Assembly (NCBI GenBank): GCA_958510875.1
Contig: OY294067.1
Coordinates: forward strand, 138,973,726-139,037,725
Length of the DNA: 64,000 nt
Direction of reading: 5' to 3'
Origin: Endomychus coccineus
Taxonomy: Eukaryota; Arthropoda; Insecta; Coleoptera; Endomychidae
Shown here: positions 36,516 to 50,139 of the stretch, one piece after another
Layout of the letters: each line of letters begins with the position of its first letter
Position numbering within the stretch: the stretch's first letter is position 1
Made by a program: the position numbers and the translations under genes
Notes under the pieces: model-generated
Told to the model about the DNA's origin: nothing
Databases searched by the model: none
What the model saw: the letters and a program-made list of their open reading frames with translations, nothing else

Positions 36516-36931
36516 GTAAGGTCTACAATAACCCACTCCATACAACCCGACCACAAACCAAATTCTCACAAAAGATCAATAAATCAAACCTAAATATACT
36601 GAATGCACGTTTAATCAAAAGAACTGACAGTTATCGTATAGCTAATTCTGTTATTTTAACTAAGAAAATCATCAATGTCGATATATCTGAGAAGACGCAA
36701 GTAGAAAAAAAATTTGAGAAGGAAATTGCTGACGAATTGTGGCGAGAACGAATAAATTATCCGCCTACAGTTTCACCGAAATTATGTGCTAGGCAATGTC
36801 ACATTTATACACAAAGTCACGCGAGAGAAATATTGCTATCTTCCCCAAACCGCCTCATAGTTCCACCTGATAGCGATCAGCATCGCGCGAAAATTTTATC
36901 TACTTCAATCCCAGATACTGAAATCTGGTGA
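36516..36931 (+). CDS. gukh: in-frame extension of exon 4: possible short isoform with its own C-terminus
   Basis: If the donor at 36516 is not used, the exon-4 frame stays open for 138 more codons to TGA 36929-36931. The segment starts KVYNNPLHTTRP, has a mixed-charge stretch with EKKFEKEIADELWRERI, and ends PDTEIW. So long an open frame is not expected by chance in sequence this AT-rich, which argues for real, possibly alternative, coding use. A second donor-like site (ctg|gtgaga, exon end 36927) leaves two bases; splicing it to 56917 would make TGA at once, so it cannot feed exon 5 usefully. An isoform ending here would lack the exon-5 motifs and the PDZ ligand. No clear nearby AATAAA was seen. 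Confidence 0.5.
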
Positions 36932-39900
36932 GATCTAATCCCTCATCAAAACGAGAAATCTTGACAGCTAATCTTCTCAATATTAGATTTATATCAAGTT
37001 CAAACAGGAACTGTAAAATTGAAGAAAACATATTGAACATAAAGAATTATCGTGATTTTATTCCAAAACCATAATGATGTGGGTGTAGCATACAGTTAAT
37101 TTCGAATGAAACTTGAAAGTTTGTGAAAAAGATTCGTTTAAGATCTACCGTTTTGCAATAGACTCTTATCGGCACCAGTTGTAATCGATAGTGTTGAAAT
37201 AATTGTAAAAAGATGCCTAAAGCCTAATTGAGTAACATGTCCTTTTTCTATTCCGCGACGCTTATGGTTATGACATCTAAAATGATAAATTGTAGTGAAT
37301 TTTAGTTGGAATTGACAAACAGTCTTTAGGTCTGTTTGTTTGTGTTGCTAGAGATGCATAGAGTAAGTTTAGTAGAAAAACGTCCGTTCGTTTGTGCCGA
37401 TCATTTGATCTAATTGTGTTCATTTGTGTTGAGCAAATTGCTCTAGATTGAAAAGATCAGACTAAATCTACACGACGTGAAACGTCGGAGCAGGAAGAGC
37501 AAATCATTTTATAAGTGGTTTACATAACCTGAAACCAGAGTTCTTTCTAGTTCTAACTTTTCGAGTACCTAGATAAAATTAAAGTTAAGGAATTCAAAAA
37601 TGTCAACAGCTTCACAAGATCCTGTCGTTTTACGGTCTCCAACCTCTCTATATGGGGTTTGATGACCCGCAAACCATAGGAACACCAGAATCGACTTCTT
37701 ATTGTCAATATTTAATCTTATGTTAGCTAACAAACAAATAATTTACCACAAGGATGAAGTAATTATGATATTCAACTCATTTCAACAAGTAGACTTACAA
37801 TTCTTCTGAAGATTTTGGTATATATTAGAGACTAGAAATTCGTTTGAAAGAGTTTGAAATTTATCACGACTAAGTCTGAAATGCATTTTGAATTCTTGTT
37901 CGTTATACATGGATATGACCTAAAATATGGATATAGAGACAGTTCAAAGAAACATTTGTTATTGTTTCATGCAATACTCTTACTTCAAAATAATTGTCAA
38001 TACAATTTCTATTAGCTAAAATGGCTTCTTAGATTTTCAAATCGTCTATTTCTTCATCTTCAGATGAACTAGAGGAGAATGTATCATTTGTTGCAAGGCA
38101 AAAAATAGCATTTTTGATATTTTTATTTGTGTACATTTTTGAAAATTTTCTAGGCTATGTTGTCTGTGTCGAAAAGTGTTTGTTTGCAGTCATTTGCTAA
38201 TCTAAGCTACTACTATCTGCTTTGTGATGATATTAACTGATTTGATCAGCTTGCTCTATGCATTAGCAAGGACACAAATGAACAGACCTTTTATCATAGT
38301 ATCATTATAACCTTATGCAAATTCATAAAGCTACGGGGCACGGGATATTGGTGGTAATCAGTTACTGTCGAAAATTTCAACTATTTTCCTAATTTTTGGA
38401 GGAGTATCCATCGAAAAACATCTTTGTTCATTTTATTATGTGCTCAAAATTAAAATAAATTTAAAAGAGGCGCAACGAAGTTGGATAGCTGTCAAATTAA
38501 AAGTTTCAAAATAGTTACTTCAAATTTAATCAAAAACCTCAAATTAGATATTTAAAATTTCATTTTTTTAATAAAAAAACTTGAAGGCAGAATAGAAGAA
38601 ATTCTACAAAAATTCCTTTCACTGGGCATTTTAGCGCACTCGTTCTTTGGGAAACTCCCGTTTCGCGGTCGTTTCCCAAAAATGAGCTCTTGCGCTAAAA
38701 TCATGTCTAATGAAACTAGTTTTTTGATATATTATTATATGTATAGTGCCCAATGTGACAAGGAATAGTGTAATTATAATGGATAATGCTAGTTACCAAA
38801 GCCGGCAAATAAATATGTTCATATTTCAAATAACACTAAATTCGATTTACTAGGAATATTTAAGAAAAAAATGAGATATTGAGCAAGAATATGCACGTGA
38901 TAGCATTGTTGCCGGTTTTCACCCTATTACTGTTTTTTTAATCACATATGTGGCATCAGGTATCGAATTTTAAAGCAGAAACATTTTCCACTTCAAGTGC
39001 AAGTGTTGTAACATTAATTAGAAAAAGTTATAGATAGCATTCCTATAAAAAGTTCGAAAAATTCGATCAACTATGTTGTTAAAATCGAAAACACTTATTT
39101 TTCATTTACTAATAACATTGATGGAAATGACAGTACCTAACACCGAAACCGGATTGAATCTGTAATTAAATTTAAGTAATAATTTGTTTATTGTACTTAA
39201 ACATGAATCGAATAACGTAAATCAATAAACAATGTTTCAATCATTCGCAATTTAATAAGATGTTATTGTTGCAAAATTAAATTGATCTTAAAATACTCCA
39301 ACTCTAGGGTTTTCAGAATGTCAGGATTTACAGAAAAATTTGAACGAATCTTGAACCATAAGAGTTCATTGTAGTGAATAGGGCAACGTTTGATATTGGA
39401 TCGAACTTTAATCAAACATCTTCCAATTATGAATTACCTTTACCAAATCATAAAGTAGATTATGATTAGTCATTAACAAAAAGTGAACATCGTTCTACTG
39501 AATCCAATTCACAGGTTTCTAATAACTGGTTTGAAATTGTGAAATCAAAACTGAAGGATCTGTAATGTTCATAATAAGTGTACGCGCAATTCATAATACA
39601 ATTTGGATGATCTACAATAAATGTGTGCACAAATAGGTCATAATACAATTTCTTACTATGCTACCAATGTGAAAATTGAGTTTTGATGAAGGAAAAAATA
39701 GGAGCAAAACGTAATTTCTTACACTTAACTATCATTCATGATAATAACAAATTGTATTTTGATATCTATAGAAATTATACTTGTATAGACACTTTACCAA
39801 TATCAAAAATGTCATATCATATCGAATGTATTTGGGAAAACGTGAACACTTTATTTGAAAATTAACATATATTCTTGCAATATGCGAAAAGGAAATTGCT

Positions 39901-42900
39901 AATCAATTCTGTGAGAAAAGTAATGAAGCAAGCTTTTTATAAACAAATGAATTAGCTGAATTTAGAAAGAAACTTTGTTTCGTTTATTTAACCTGAACAT
40001 ATATGCTCATCAAAAAGAACAAGAAAACATATTTGGAATAAAAAATAAAATCAGTCGGGCTTCGGAACAATTTTCAATCAAGGAGTATGATAAAATTCAA
40101 TTTGGATGCCTTTGCAATATACGGCTAACTGAAGATATTCGCGCTACACCCTCAAATGAAAAAAATAACGCAGGGTGAAAAATAAATATTAGAAGCGCCA
40201 TAAGTTATTCAGACTTGAAAACATTCCGTATTTCCAAACTATTCTATAAAACATGTATGACTTGGAAATATTCCAATATGCAATTGAATATGTCAATATT
40301 CTAATGTTACCATTCATAATTTACTTAAAGAAGAGTTGAATATTCCTCCCAATTTTCTCTATTGCAAGATTGAAGGCATCTGTGATATTTACGTATGTTT
40401 TTCATTTCGTAGTTAGTTAAGTCAAGATCGAAATTACAGTTACAAAATATCAGAACAATAATAAATTGTATACTTGGTAAAGATTGATTTCAGTTCCATT
40501 TCAAAGAAAAAAGATCAGCGAAGTAGCTTACCGATAACTATAAGAAATTATAATAAAAAAGTGTCAATTATATTGAAAGTATTTAGGTCTATTTTCAAAA
40601 CTATTAGGAAATAATTTTCATGAGGATCTAGCATATCAACAAATTTATACAAATATCTTCAATATATGCTGATCCTATTTTACAAAAATAATATTTGCAC
40701 CTGCTTTAATACTTTCACAGCAACATTCAATTGAATCACTTGCATTTACGATTTTCTACATGAGTAGGTGGTTGTTACTATTTTTATGAGCAATAGTAGT
40801 AACATGATCGAACGGGATGTCTCATTGATTACAAACCTTAGTGCAATGGAATAAATGCGTCATTCAGTGTAAACATAGCATGAGCGCACGATCTGGTTCA
40901 CGTGCACCGCACCGCAGAAATCGATGATACGTTCACCCTATTCCGTATCTTAGAGATTTCCCATTTTCTCGTCCACGAGCCAAGACAGTTTCAGTTAGCG
41001 CCGAATGATGTTTCGAGGTAGTGGGCTCCATCCGTCTTCCCTTTCCCGCTATGGTGATTGGCCATATTCAAGATTAACGCATTGGTGGTAGCGCAATAAC
41101 TGTGAATATGGCTAATTTTAATGCTGAGTATGTTTATTTTATATTTTGTGGTGTTCGCAGACTCTGTTCTGATTGTATTAATATGAGCTGATGTTGTTTT
41201 TATCTTTCTACTGTTTATAGTTTGTGTTTCTTTGTTTTGAATGAATTTTTGTGATATATAAGACTGATGCATTTTAGCAATGTTTATGTTTAGTTGTTTA
41301 AAACGGCTACTTGTAATGCATATAAAATTTGTGTTTAGAATATCTAGCTTTGGAACAATCTATTCTGCATTCTGAAATTTCAAACAAATATTTTAATTGA
41401 CTTGGAGGGAGTTGACAATTAATTTCAGATTAAATTTTAATTTTACCCTCTAAATGATACTAAATATGTACTTAATTTATGATGTTTGTGTTATTGATCT
41501 ATATTTTTATAATTTGATTATCTATTAATGATCACCTTGGCATATTTCTTATATAAATAAATTCAAAAAAATATTATTATTACGGTATTTAACATTAGTT
41601 ATTTTAGCGTGTTTTCAAAAGTATTAATATCCAACTCAATTTTCATACAATGCGATATTTAAGGCGCAGTCCATTTTACCTCTTAGGTCATAGGTCTTTT
41701 TGGGGTTATTAGTAAATTGCAAATAATTCAACAGAATGATCAACGTTGTCAATAATAGGGTACAGTACTTTTATATTGACAATATTGTTTCATTCAACTT
41801 TTTTGATATCTCTTGACTACACGACAGGAAAAACTAAAAACTTTGATATATTACAACTCTCATTTCTAATTCGACACATTCAGATAGAAACATTTTAAAT
41901 TATTCAAGATTAGGTAGACAATTTATCAATTGTCATTTTGTATATTTTTTATACAAGTAATATTGCCATTCTTAAGTTAATTTCTAGTTGGTCATTAGTA
42001 ACTTACTTTGAAAATGGATATGTACATTTTGTAATGCACTTTCGAGGGAAGTAATGTGTTTGTGCACTACTGAACTTTTATCATATCAGTACTCTGAACA
42101 TCAGTTTGTCAATTTATGATATGTAGAAGATGTCTTGATAATTATTCAACCATGAGTTTCACTTAATTCCATTGTAAGTTTTTTAGACATAAGCATTTCA
42201 TTATTCACGTAAGTATTTGTACACAACAATAATATTCAAGCTCAATTTAATATGGCGGATAATATCATTTAGGAAAACTTTTTCAACTCATTCCCGTATA
42301 GAATAAAGGAATTTCGCAACCTGTTACTGGTGACATACAAAAGACTAGGCTGGAGAATGAAATTATTTTTCTAGTGAGGTATTTATAGATGGATAATTTC
42401 ACGGTTCAAGGTTTTCCTTTTATTGGAGATCCTAATAATGTGATGTAATGTAATGTAATATTGTGACGATAATATGCTGTGCCACGATACAAACTTTCAA
42501 TATAGTACTTTGTAACTGCTGTTTCAAAAACAGTTATCTTGAGATTTGAGATAGAAATAGCAGTAATCCCACTTGATATTATGATTATGGTATTTCTACT
42601 TAGAAATAACAATTTTGCCCATTTCTATTAAAAATACTGGTCTGTGTCGTTATTCAACGGGCACAGACTTGCGCCTTATAAATCGCGCCCATTTTATTTC
42701 AGGTTGGGGATACATGCTATTCTAATCCGCGTCGATTCTTCATTGCATTTATTAACTGGCAATAGCTCGATCCAACTCATGCTGTATAGTGATTCGTAAA
42801 ACTCCAGCTGAATGTCGGAAAGAAGTTCATATAAAACAAAACGACTAAAGTCATCAACAGAACATCCAAATTCATTCCTTACTCAACAATATGAAGACTT

Positions 42901-44224
42901 GAACAGAAAATGTATCCAAATTTTCATTACAAGCTGTTTAACAAAAAAATGGTTGCAATCCTTGAAATAAAATTTGTAATGTTCATTCTAATTAGTGATG
43001 TATTAATATATTCGATATTTGACGGATAAATTTTGTTAGATTATTATACTAATCGTAACATGTGACGGACATCTGGAAAGATTCAAAATAACCAGTGTCC
43101 ATGATAGTCAGTCAACTATGAACCGTAAAATTATTCCAATGTGAATAACTCGCTAGAACAAACAATATTCACTCCCAGATCCAGTCACTAGAGTACTCTT
43201 AAGGAAGCCATCCAAAATTGGTATCCAAGAGTCGCGATCTATTGGTACTCCTGTTAGTCAAATTTATTTAGACACCTGATTCAAGAATGTCATAGTGTAC
43301 TGTTGATTTTTAGACATTGTTCGGAAGTGTTATGGTAATTTTTACACAGTAAGAACAACACAATATGAACAAAAACATTTTCTGAGTGATCTGTTTTTTG
43401 AGGGTTTATTAATATTTGTAAATAGATTGTCAGAAAGGTTGTACCAAACGTTAGATTAAGTGCAATTTCATTCACACTGAATCGTTTTAGCATGAATCTT
43501 GCTATCCTTTGTAAATAAAATATCTTCTGCAATCTTTGTGTTACTTTTTGTATATATAGCTATAAAACGCATGCAAACTATTTATAATTTTTTTATTTAC
43601 AATAATGTATACAATCTGTAAGAGACGAGATAATAAATGAATATAATTTACTATTTTGTTTGTGCTAATCTACTAAATTTAATTAATTCATCAACTAACC
43701 AACACACTAGGTCACCAGAAATATCTTATCGAATGACACATCGGTTTTTAAGGCAATTAGAATTCATTTATACATCTACATTTCAAATAATAATGAATCA
43801 TTCTCTTCAGAGCAGTTCAAATTTGCTTGACTAGCATTCTTAAAGCTTGTGGCTTATAACACAATTGACCTGATACGACTTACCAGGTTTCATACGACTC
43901 ATTTTATGGTAAATAGTTTCATTTCATGTTCGATTCGTTGTTTTGTTTCATTTCATTTACCGATTAAGTGTTATTAAGAAAGCACATTTATCCAACCTCA
44001 CACCTGCACGCTAGCATGAAGATACACAGCACAGTTCTTGTTTATTTATGTTCACCTGATAGCACCAAAGATAACATTTTCGCATGTTGTGCCTAGGAAG
44101 GTGAGATATTTTTTGTTTTATATGTTTTTAGGCATGTTACCTCTATGGAATTATAATTTTTAATATTTTTGAGTATTGTATCATATTATGTTTATTCAAT
44201 AACAATGACATAATGATCTAATTT
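36932..44224. other. 20-kb intron, left part, almost free of recognisable elements
   Basis: Over 7 kb with no transposase, RT or tandem repeat that I can recognise. The one clear structure is the hairpin at 38629-38700. Open frames are short and unrecognised. Confidence 0.45.
38629..38700. repeat. nested hairpin with TTTTAGCGCA/TGCGCTAAAA ends
   Basis: The outer arms TTTTAGCGCA and TGCGCTAAAA enclose inner arms TTTGGGAAAC and GTTTCCCAAA around a GC-rich centre (TCCCGTTTCGCGGTC). It is 72 bp in all and stands out in AT-rich intron. It could be a tiny foldback element or a structured RNA; the sequence does not decide. Confidence 0.6.
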
Positions 44225-45290
44225 AGATGGTAGAAGCCGTTACTTCATGGTAATTTATCATTATGATTAACTGAAAGAACAATTACTTTGGTTTTAAACC
44301 ACTTTTAATAATAACATGAAAACGTTAACGCAAGTGCCATTATCAAACAGATACAAAATTATGAAGTAAACAGTAAACAGTTCAAGTATAAATAGGAACT
44401 AAAGTACACCTTTATAAATCTGTAGATTATAAAGCATTTAATTTGAAACCTTTGGTTTGATTATGTAAAATGCTTAGGCTATCTAAATCAGGAAAGGTAT
44501 GAGCTGTTCGTAAAAAATGGTTAGAAAAGTGAGTCTGTTTTGTTAATTCTGAAAGAACGAAAATGTTTTTTATAATCACAAGTCTGGGCAAATTAGCCTA
44601 TAAACTGCAGGTTTAGTGTATTTATTGGTTTTATCTTTAGTATTATAGATAGGATGGTAGAGTTTAGTTTGTGATTTGAAACTGATTTTAAGATTATGGC
44701 GTTATAAAATGTTAGCAATATTTTCGCTTAGGTACGTATTTTCATTACAACCTGAAGTTTATAAGCCAATTTGCCAAGACAGTGATAACTTTTATATAGG
44801 TAGAACTTCTCGTAATTTTAATCTGAGATACCAAGAACATTTTCGTTCTTTCAGACTTAACACAACAGACTCAAACAGGTCATACCTTTCCTAATTTAGA
44901 TAGCCTAAGCATTTTACAAAGGATTCAAATTAAGTACATTAGAATCAACAGAGATTTATAAAGGTATCAACAACTCTTATAACAATATCCTAAATAAACC
45001 TTAGACCTATTTTTTCCTTTGTTTTCCAAAGAATTCTTAATAATTATCCTAATGCACAATTCACTCTGTTTCCCGGCATCTGCCTATTTTGGAATTTTCG
45101 ATGATCCCTTACTCGTAATTGTAATGTCATTAATCCTTATTGTAATTCCTATTTATACTTCAACATTTTATTGTTTACTTTATAATTTTGTATCTGTTTG
45201 ATAATGGCATTTCGGTGTTGAAACTATAGTAAGGTTTTCAAGTTATTATTAGAAGTGGTATAAAAACAAAGTAATTGTTCTTTAATTTTA
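44225..45290. mobile_element. inverted pair of PLE 3' ends (family 2)
   Basis: The left part (about 44225-44640) is a minus-strand PLE tail and the right part (about 44740-45290) a plus-strand one. The right part codes YKPICQDSDNFYIGRTSRN then LRYQEHFRSFRLN (about 44755-44860), a GIY-YIG remnant. The ends match inversely: ACAATTACTTTGGTTTTAAA on the left and the CAAAGTAATTGTTC complement on the right. The right end also carries TTTGATAATGGCATTTCGGT and GTTGAAACTATAG, the family's conserved 3' motif. Dead copies. Confidence 0.75.
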
Positions 45291-47453
45291 TCACTAATTT
45301 AACTTATAGACTAATAATGATGTCATTATTCAATTGATCATAATAAAATTCATGATTTATTTTAACATCCTTATAGTGATAACTGAACACTTCTCTCATA
45401 TAAACTCAAAACCTTAAATTGAATTCTTGAATTTAGGCCAGTACCCCTAAAAGATAAATTGTTAATAGAATTTGTTGATTTTATTAGATTTTCAGTATTT
45501 AATGTCTAGTTAGTTTGCGATTAATAATTATTATAACTTCGGTCTGCTAACCATTATTATATGTGTAGCAAATTCAGAGTGAAATTTATTATGCTGAAAC
45601 TGGACATAATATTTTTTTTCGTAAATAATTAAAGCTGATTGTTCTATGAAAACAAAACTTGTGAACTGATTTAATGTTTCTACTTACTTCAACAAATTGT
45701 TATAAATTTTTTTTTAATTCAAATCGTTTTATTTTCATTCTTCATGTAGTTTCAATGAAATAGAGTATGCATTATACAAATTTTATAACTATATTTATTT
45801 ATTCAATCAAGTAATACTACTGAAAATAAACAGTTTTCCGAAGAAATTTTGGGACACGGCAGAGACCTCGAGAATAAGGTGAAGAATAGGAAGGGAAACG
45901 TTTTAGCTTTATTATCTAAAAACCATACCCAAATTGAAAACTTTTTAATACCATTTACTTGAAAAACTGTTGGGAAAAATTGATTACAATTGCAAGCCAA
46001 AATTAGAAGTTTTTTGCTGCAACCAAAGTAGTTGGTTTTTAACTATGAAAGCCGATAGAATTTGCAAATTCTATCAATAGTTGTGTATGATTTCTTAATA
46101 ACTATTCACATAATTGATAAGAACGAATGGTTAGATTCATATATGTACTTATTTTGCTACATTTTAAAAGACTGCACAAGCTATGTTAAAGTATAACACC
46201 ATGAACTTGATATTAATTTTTCAATTAAGAATGGAAAAATTCAATTTCACTGATTTTTGGATTTTCTGAGATGCTACATAAAAAGGCAGGAATTTCCGAT
46301 ATACTGTATCCGAAAAATTTCTCTCATTTGCATTCAACTATAGATCCCAGTTGATTTCTTAGTAAAATGTACCCAGCAGCTGTGTAAATGTTCCAATATT
46401 TTATGTATTGTGATATTTTTACATCGTACTTGAAATCAAAATAGTCATTTTAGTAATAGTAGTTCAGAAGAGCTTTGGCATAGTTTGAAATGAAGTGAAT
46501 TGATACACCTTTTAACCAACTATTCAATTCTATCAATCCAACTTGACAGTTTTTTTTTTCAAAATTGACGTTAGTTCTTAGTATGTAATTTTGCACAACT
46601 CTGAAATGCCTTGAACGATATGGATTTTTTTAGCTAATCTTTCAGAAATACTGGTGAATAATTGTAGATTAAATTCATATAAATTAAGCAGTAAACTGTG
46701 AATAAAATACAAGCGTATCCTTCAATAACGATATAAAGTGCGACGTCGGTAATTTGGACTAAATAAAACTGCGGTGATCCGGATTAACGAATAATTTGGA
46801 TAACTTTTTTTATTGGGAAATGAAACATTCAATACAAAACAGCTGGAGAATAGTATATGTATCAATAAACAAAAAAATATCTAATACAAAAGGCACAATT
46901 ATTGAATTTCATATTATGTATTGAAGTAATTTATAATTTTTGTTTGCTTGATCTTGGTTCATTACAAACGCCGTTTCTTACCTTTTACTTTTTAGTACAA
47001 GAACTTCATTATTTTCTTTTGTCGATTTTATATACACATTGAAATCTTCAGCATCATAATATTTAGTATCTCGGTCAGGGTCGTTATTTGCCACAATTAA
47101 CAAGAATTTTAATCTAGCCCTTTTGCAAGACTTCAGAGGTGACTTTAAACCAAAAGTTGCCTAGTAGGTTACAGCGTCATTCCTTAATACATTTTAAAAC
47201 GTTCTCTTTGGTTTTAGATGAAATATGTGCTACGATAAACTAATTTTATCAGCCTGGTGATATTTTGGTCCATATGTTACTTTCGTGGAAGAATAAACAA
47301 TATTTTGAATTGTTCATCCTCACTTGTGAACTCTACTACAGTTCCGTGAGTGCATGATTAACAGGGATCTTTCTTTTTTAATGGAAAAATTATTTTGTTG
47401 GGATAGGGTTATATTTTCGACAGGTAATGGAACAACAGAAGTGGAATATGTAT
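45291..47453. other. intron sequence, no supported gene
   Basis: A minus-strand run reading VANNDPDRDTKYYDAEDFNV then KSTKENNEVLVLKSK (about 46985-47095) looks coding-like but is not recognised. It may be the downstream end of the piggyBac remnant or of an unrelated element. Confidence 0.35.
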
Positions 47454-48085
47454 TTAAATATAAAAAAATGTATGTCGTTCTTGAGAGAAATATAATAGAA
47501 GCACTTTAGATTTTAAGTTCGTCATGTCAGGTAAACAATACATCGCCACAACAATGAAGAGCATACGACAAATTGAAATTGACAATTTCAACAGCAAGTG
47601 GAATCGTCTTCCATCCATAACCCGAGAAAATAACGGCGTTTCAATGGTTTCACGTGAAAAATACGTTTTTTGGTCAGGTTTCTTGCGGAGCACCTTGTAA
47701 AATCTGCAAACCAAAAAACTTTGATCTGAACCAAATCAGTAACCCTCGAGCTCAATACCCTAGAATGTTTCTTGATCTCGTCGGGATATGTTATTATATA
47801 TAAATTTGCATCTATTCGTTTCTTCTATCATCAGATTTATAAGACTATCGTCAAAAAAGTTTTCGAAAATTTCCAACACTTCATTCTTATTGATAATATC
47901 TGAATATTTGCTTGCGCGACGAAGGGGAATGGAGGACGTTGACGTTACATTCCATTGTGACTCCATGGAACATCATATAGTCCAATAATTTTGTCAATCT
48001 CCGCATGGACACTGTTACTGCTGGAATCGTCGTCACTTTCATTACTTTGAAATTCTTCATCTTCATCTAATTTTTACTAATGTTC
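47454..48085 (-). pseudogene. piggyBac-type transposase remnant (N-terminal part)
   Basis: In minus-strand order: an acidic stretch LDEDEEFQSNESDDDSSSN (about 48020-48080), then FENFFDDSLINLMIEETNR (about 47795-47870), then YFSRETIETPLFSRVMDGRR and FHLLLKLSIS (about 47580-47660). These match the acidic N-terminus, the 'F-x-x-F-F-x-D-x-x-x-x-L-I-x-x-x-T-N' block and the 'T-P-x-F-x-x-x-M-x-x-x-R-F' block of piggyBac transposases. Stops separate them, and the catalytic DDD core downstream was not found. Confidence 0.72.
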
Positions 48086-49715
48086 CTAGAAAGTCAATGA
48101 GGTTATACAATACTAAACGTGTGTCAACTAGTCGGCGGCTATATCATTACACGGGTTTGCTTGAAGCGCCGATAGTTTGCGCAGCACGCGGCTTAGTTAC
48201 AGTAGATTGAATTTCAACGATATAGGCGAACATAATACGTATTATCCATGCTAGGCTAGACAAATTCATGTCTCGTGAAGGACATATACCTATTAACCAT
48301 TTAAGAGATCAAATGACTCCTAATTTGAGAAATAAAGGAACCATTCTACAAAAATGGCTTTACTCATCCATGCACTGGCAAAAGATTTATATTCAACAGG
48401 GATGTCCACATTTATGAATGCCTCGGATTAGTTCCTTCCTTATTATCAATACTTCAATTTTTGTGAACCTTCAAACATTGCAACATGATAGAAATATAAT
48501 CGTTCTTTGCTTATTTTTCGTTCTGGTGCTTTCCTGAGAACGAACCGGCGATCTTCCAATATCATCGCATTGTATATTTGAGTTGAGTAAGAGATGCAAT
48601 TCTTGATTATTTTCTACAAATGCAGTTAGGTCGTTGTTGACGGCGCTTTAATAGTACGCTAGTTACCATGCGTTTTTCTGAAGTTAGAAATCCAGTCACT
48701 GCTGAACTCATCATTTCCATAGGTTTCGGTATAAAACTGGCTGATAAGATTTCATTCATACGAACGTGTCTTTTTTTCTTGAACTTTTCTGGCAAAAGGA
48801 ACTGAATCACATTTCTCAGGAATTCTAATTAAGATACAATCATATAGTAAAAGTGTAAATGTAAAATATCTATGTACCATATCTTTGAATTTGCCTTTGC
48901 ATCTTTTTATATCGGACATTGTTGGAAGTTCCTGTGTTCATTTACCAACACTTTTCCACTTTCGCCCCGCTCTAGTTTTCCATTATATCAGACTTTTGTT
49001 TAATTGACAACGTAGTTCTTTTAAAAGGCATTCTAATTTGGGTATATACTGTAATGGTACAAACAGAGGAACGCACTGCTTCTGTAACCAAGGCCAAAAG
49101 TCGGGGGTTCCCCTAACCTATGTTTCAATTTCGGAAGCAGATGTCTAAAATTTAAGTTACAAAGCAGCAATTGAAATGTTTTTTCGTGATTAACAACCAA
49201 TAAATTGTTCAACAAATAGTTGTATCCTTAGAAAGAGTTATTTTTGACTGCACACAAAACACATAATAGTTTCGATGAGCAAAGCAGAATCTGTGATTTG
49301 GACGAAATTATTGATCATGGGTGAATTATAAATATATGTATGATTTTTTTAAAAATACAGTACTATTCGGTTTATTACGTTTCAAAATTTCTCCCGATTC
49401 TAATATATTCGACCTGTTTTTTGTACATATAGACAAGTTACCAACCGCATATAGAAGATTCAAATTATGTGAAACACTTGTTAGAACATAACCATCATTT
49501 TACACAGTTCAGATATTTTGCATGTGCATTAGAAAGATCATAAATTGAGTATATGCATTAGAATCCGTAGAAATTTTGAAACCAATTATCAGATGAATAT
49601 TTATGATTCGTCTATAATCAATAGGTGCCTATAATCTCCCAATATTTCACCGCTGGCTCGCGCGATATTCCTTGAACCTTTCTTGTAATCAAAATATTAA
49701 AGAAGGGTTTGTTTG
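48086..49715. other. intron sequence, nothing recognised
   Basis: No supported gene; short frames only. Confidence 0.4.
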
Positions 49716-50016
<301 letters not shown>

Positions 50017-50139
50017 GCAGGGTTGAGCAGATCTCGGTTTGCTCACTGGTGAGTAGCGCCACCACATATCCGAGCGTAGAGGGGACAACCTCGATAAAAA
50101 GTCGGGGTTAAATCGGCTCGGTAACCTCACTCAATACCG

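Noticed and set aside
36927..36928. Donor-like ctg|gtgaga at the end of the exon-4 extension
   Set aside because: Splicing to 56917 from here creates TGA at the junction and the wrong frame. The AAG|gtaagg donor at 36516 fits.
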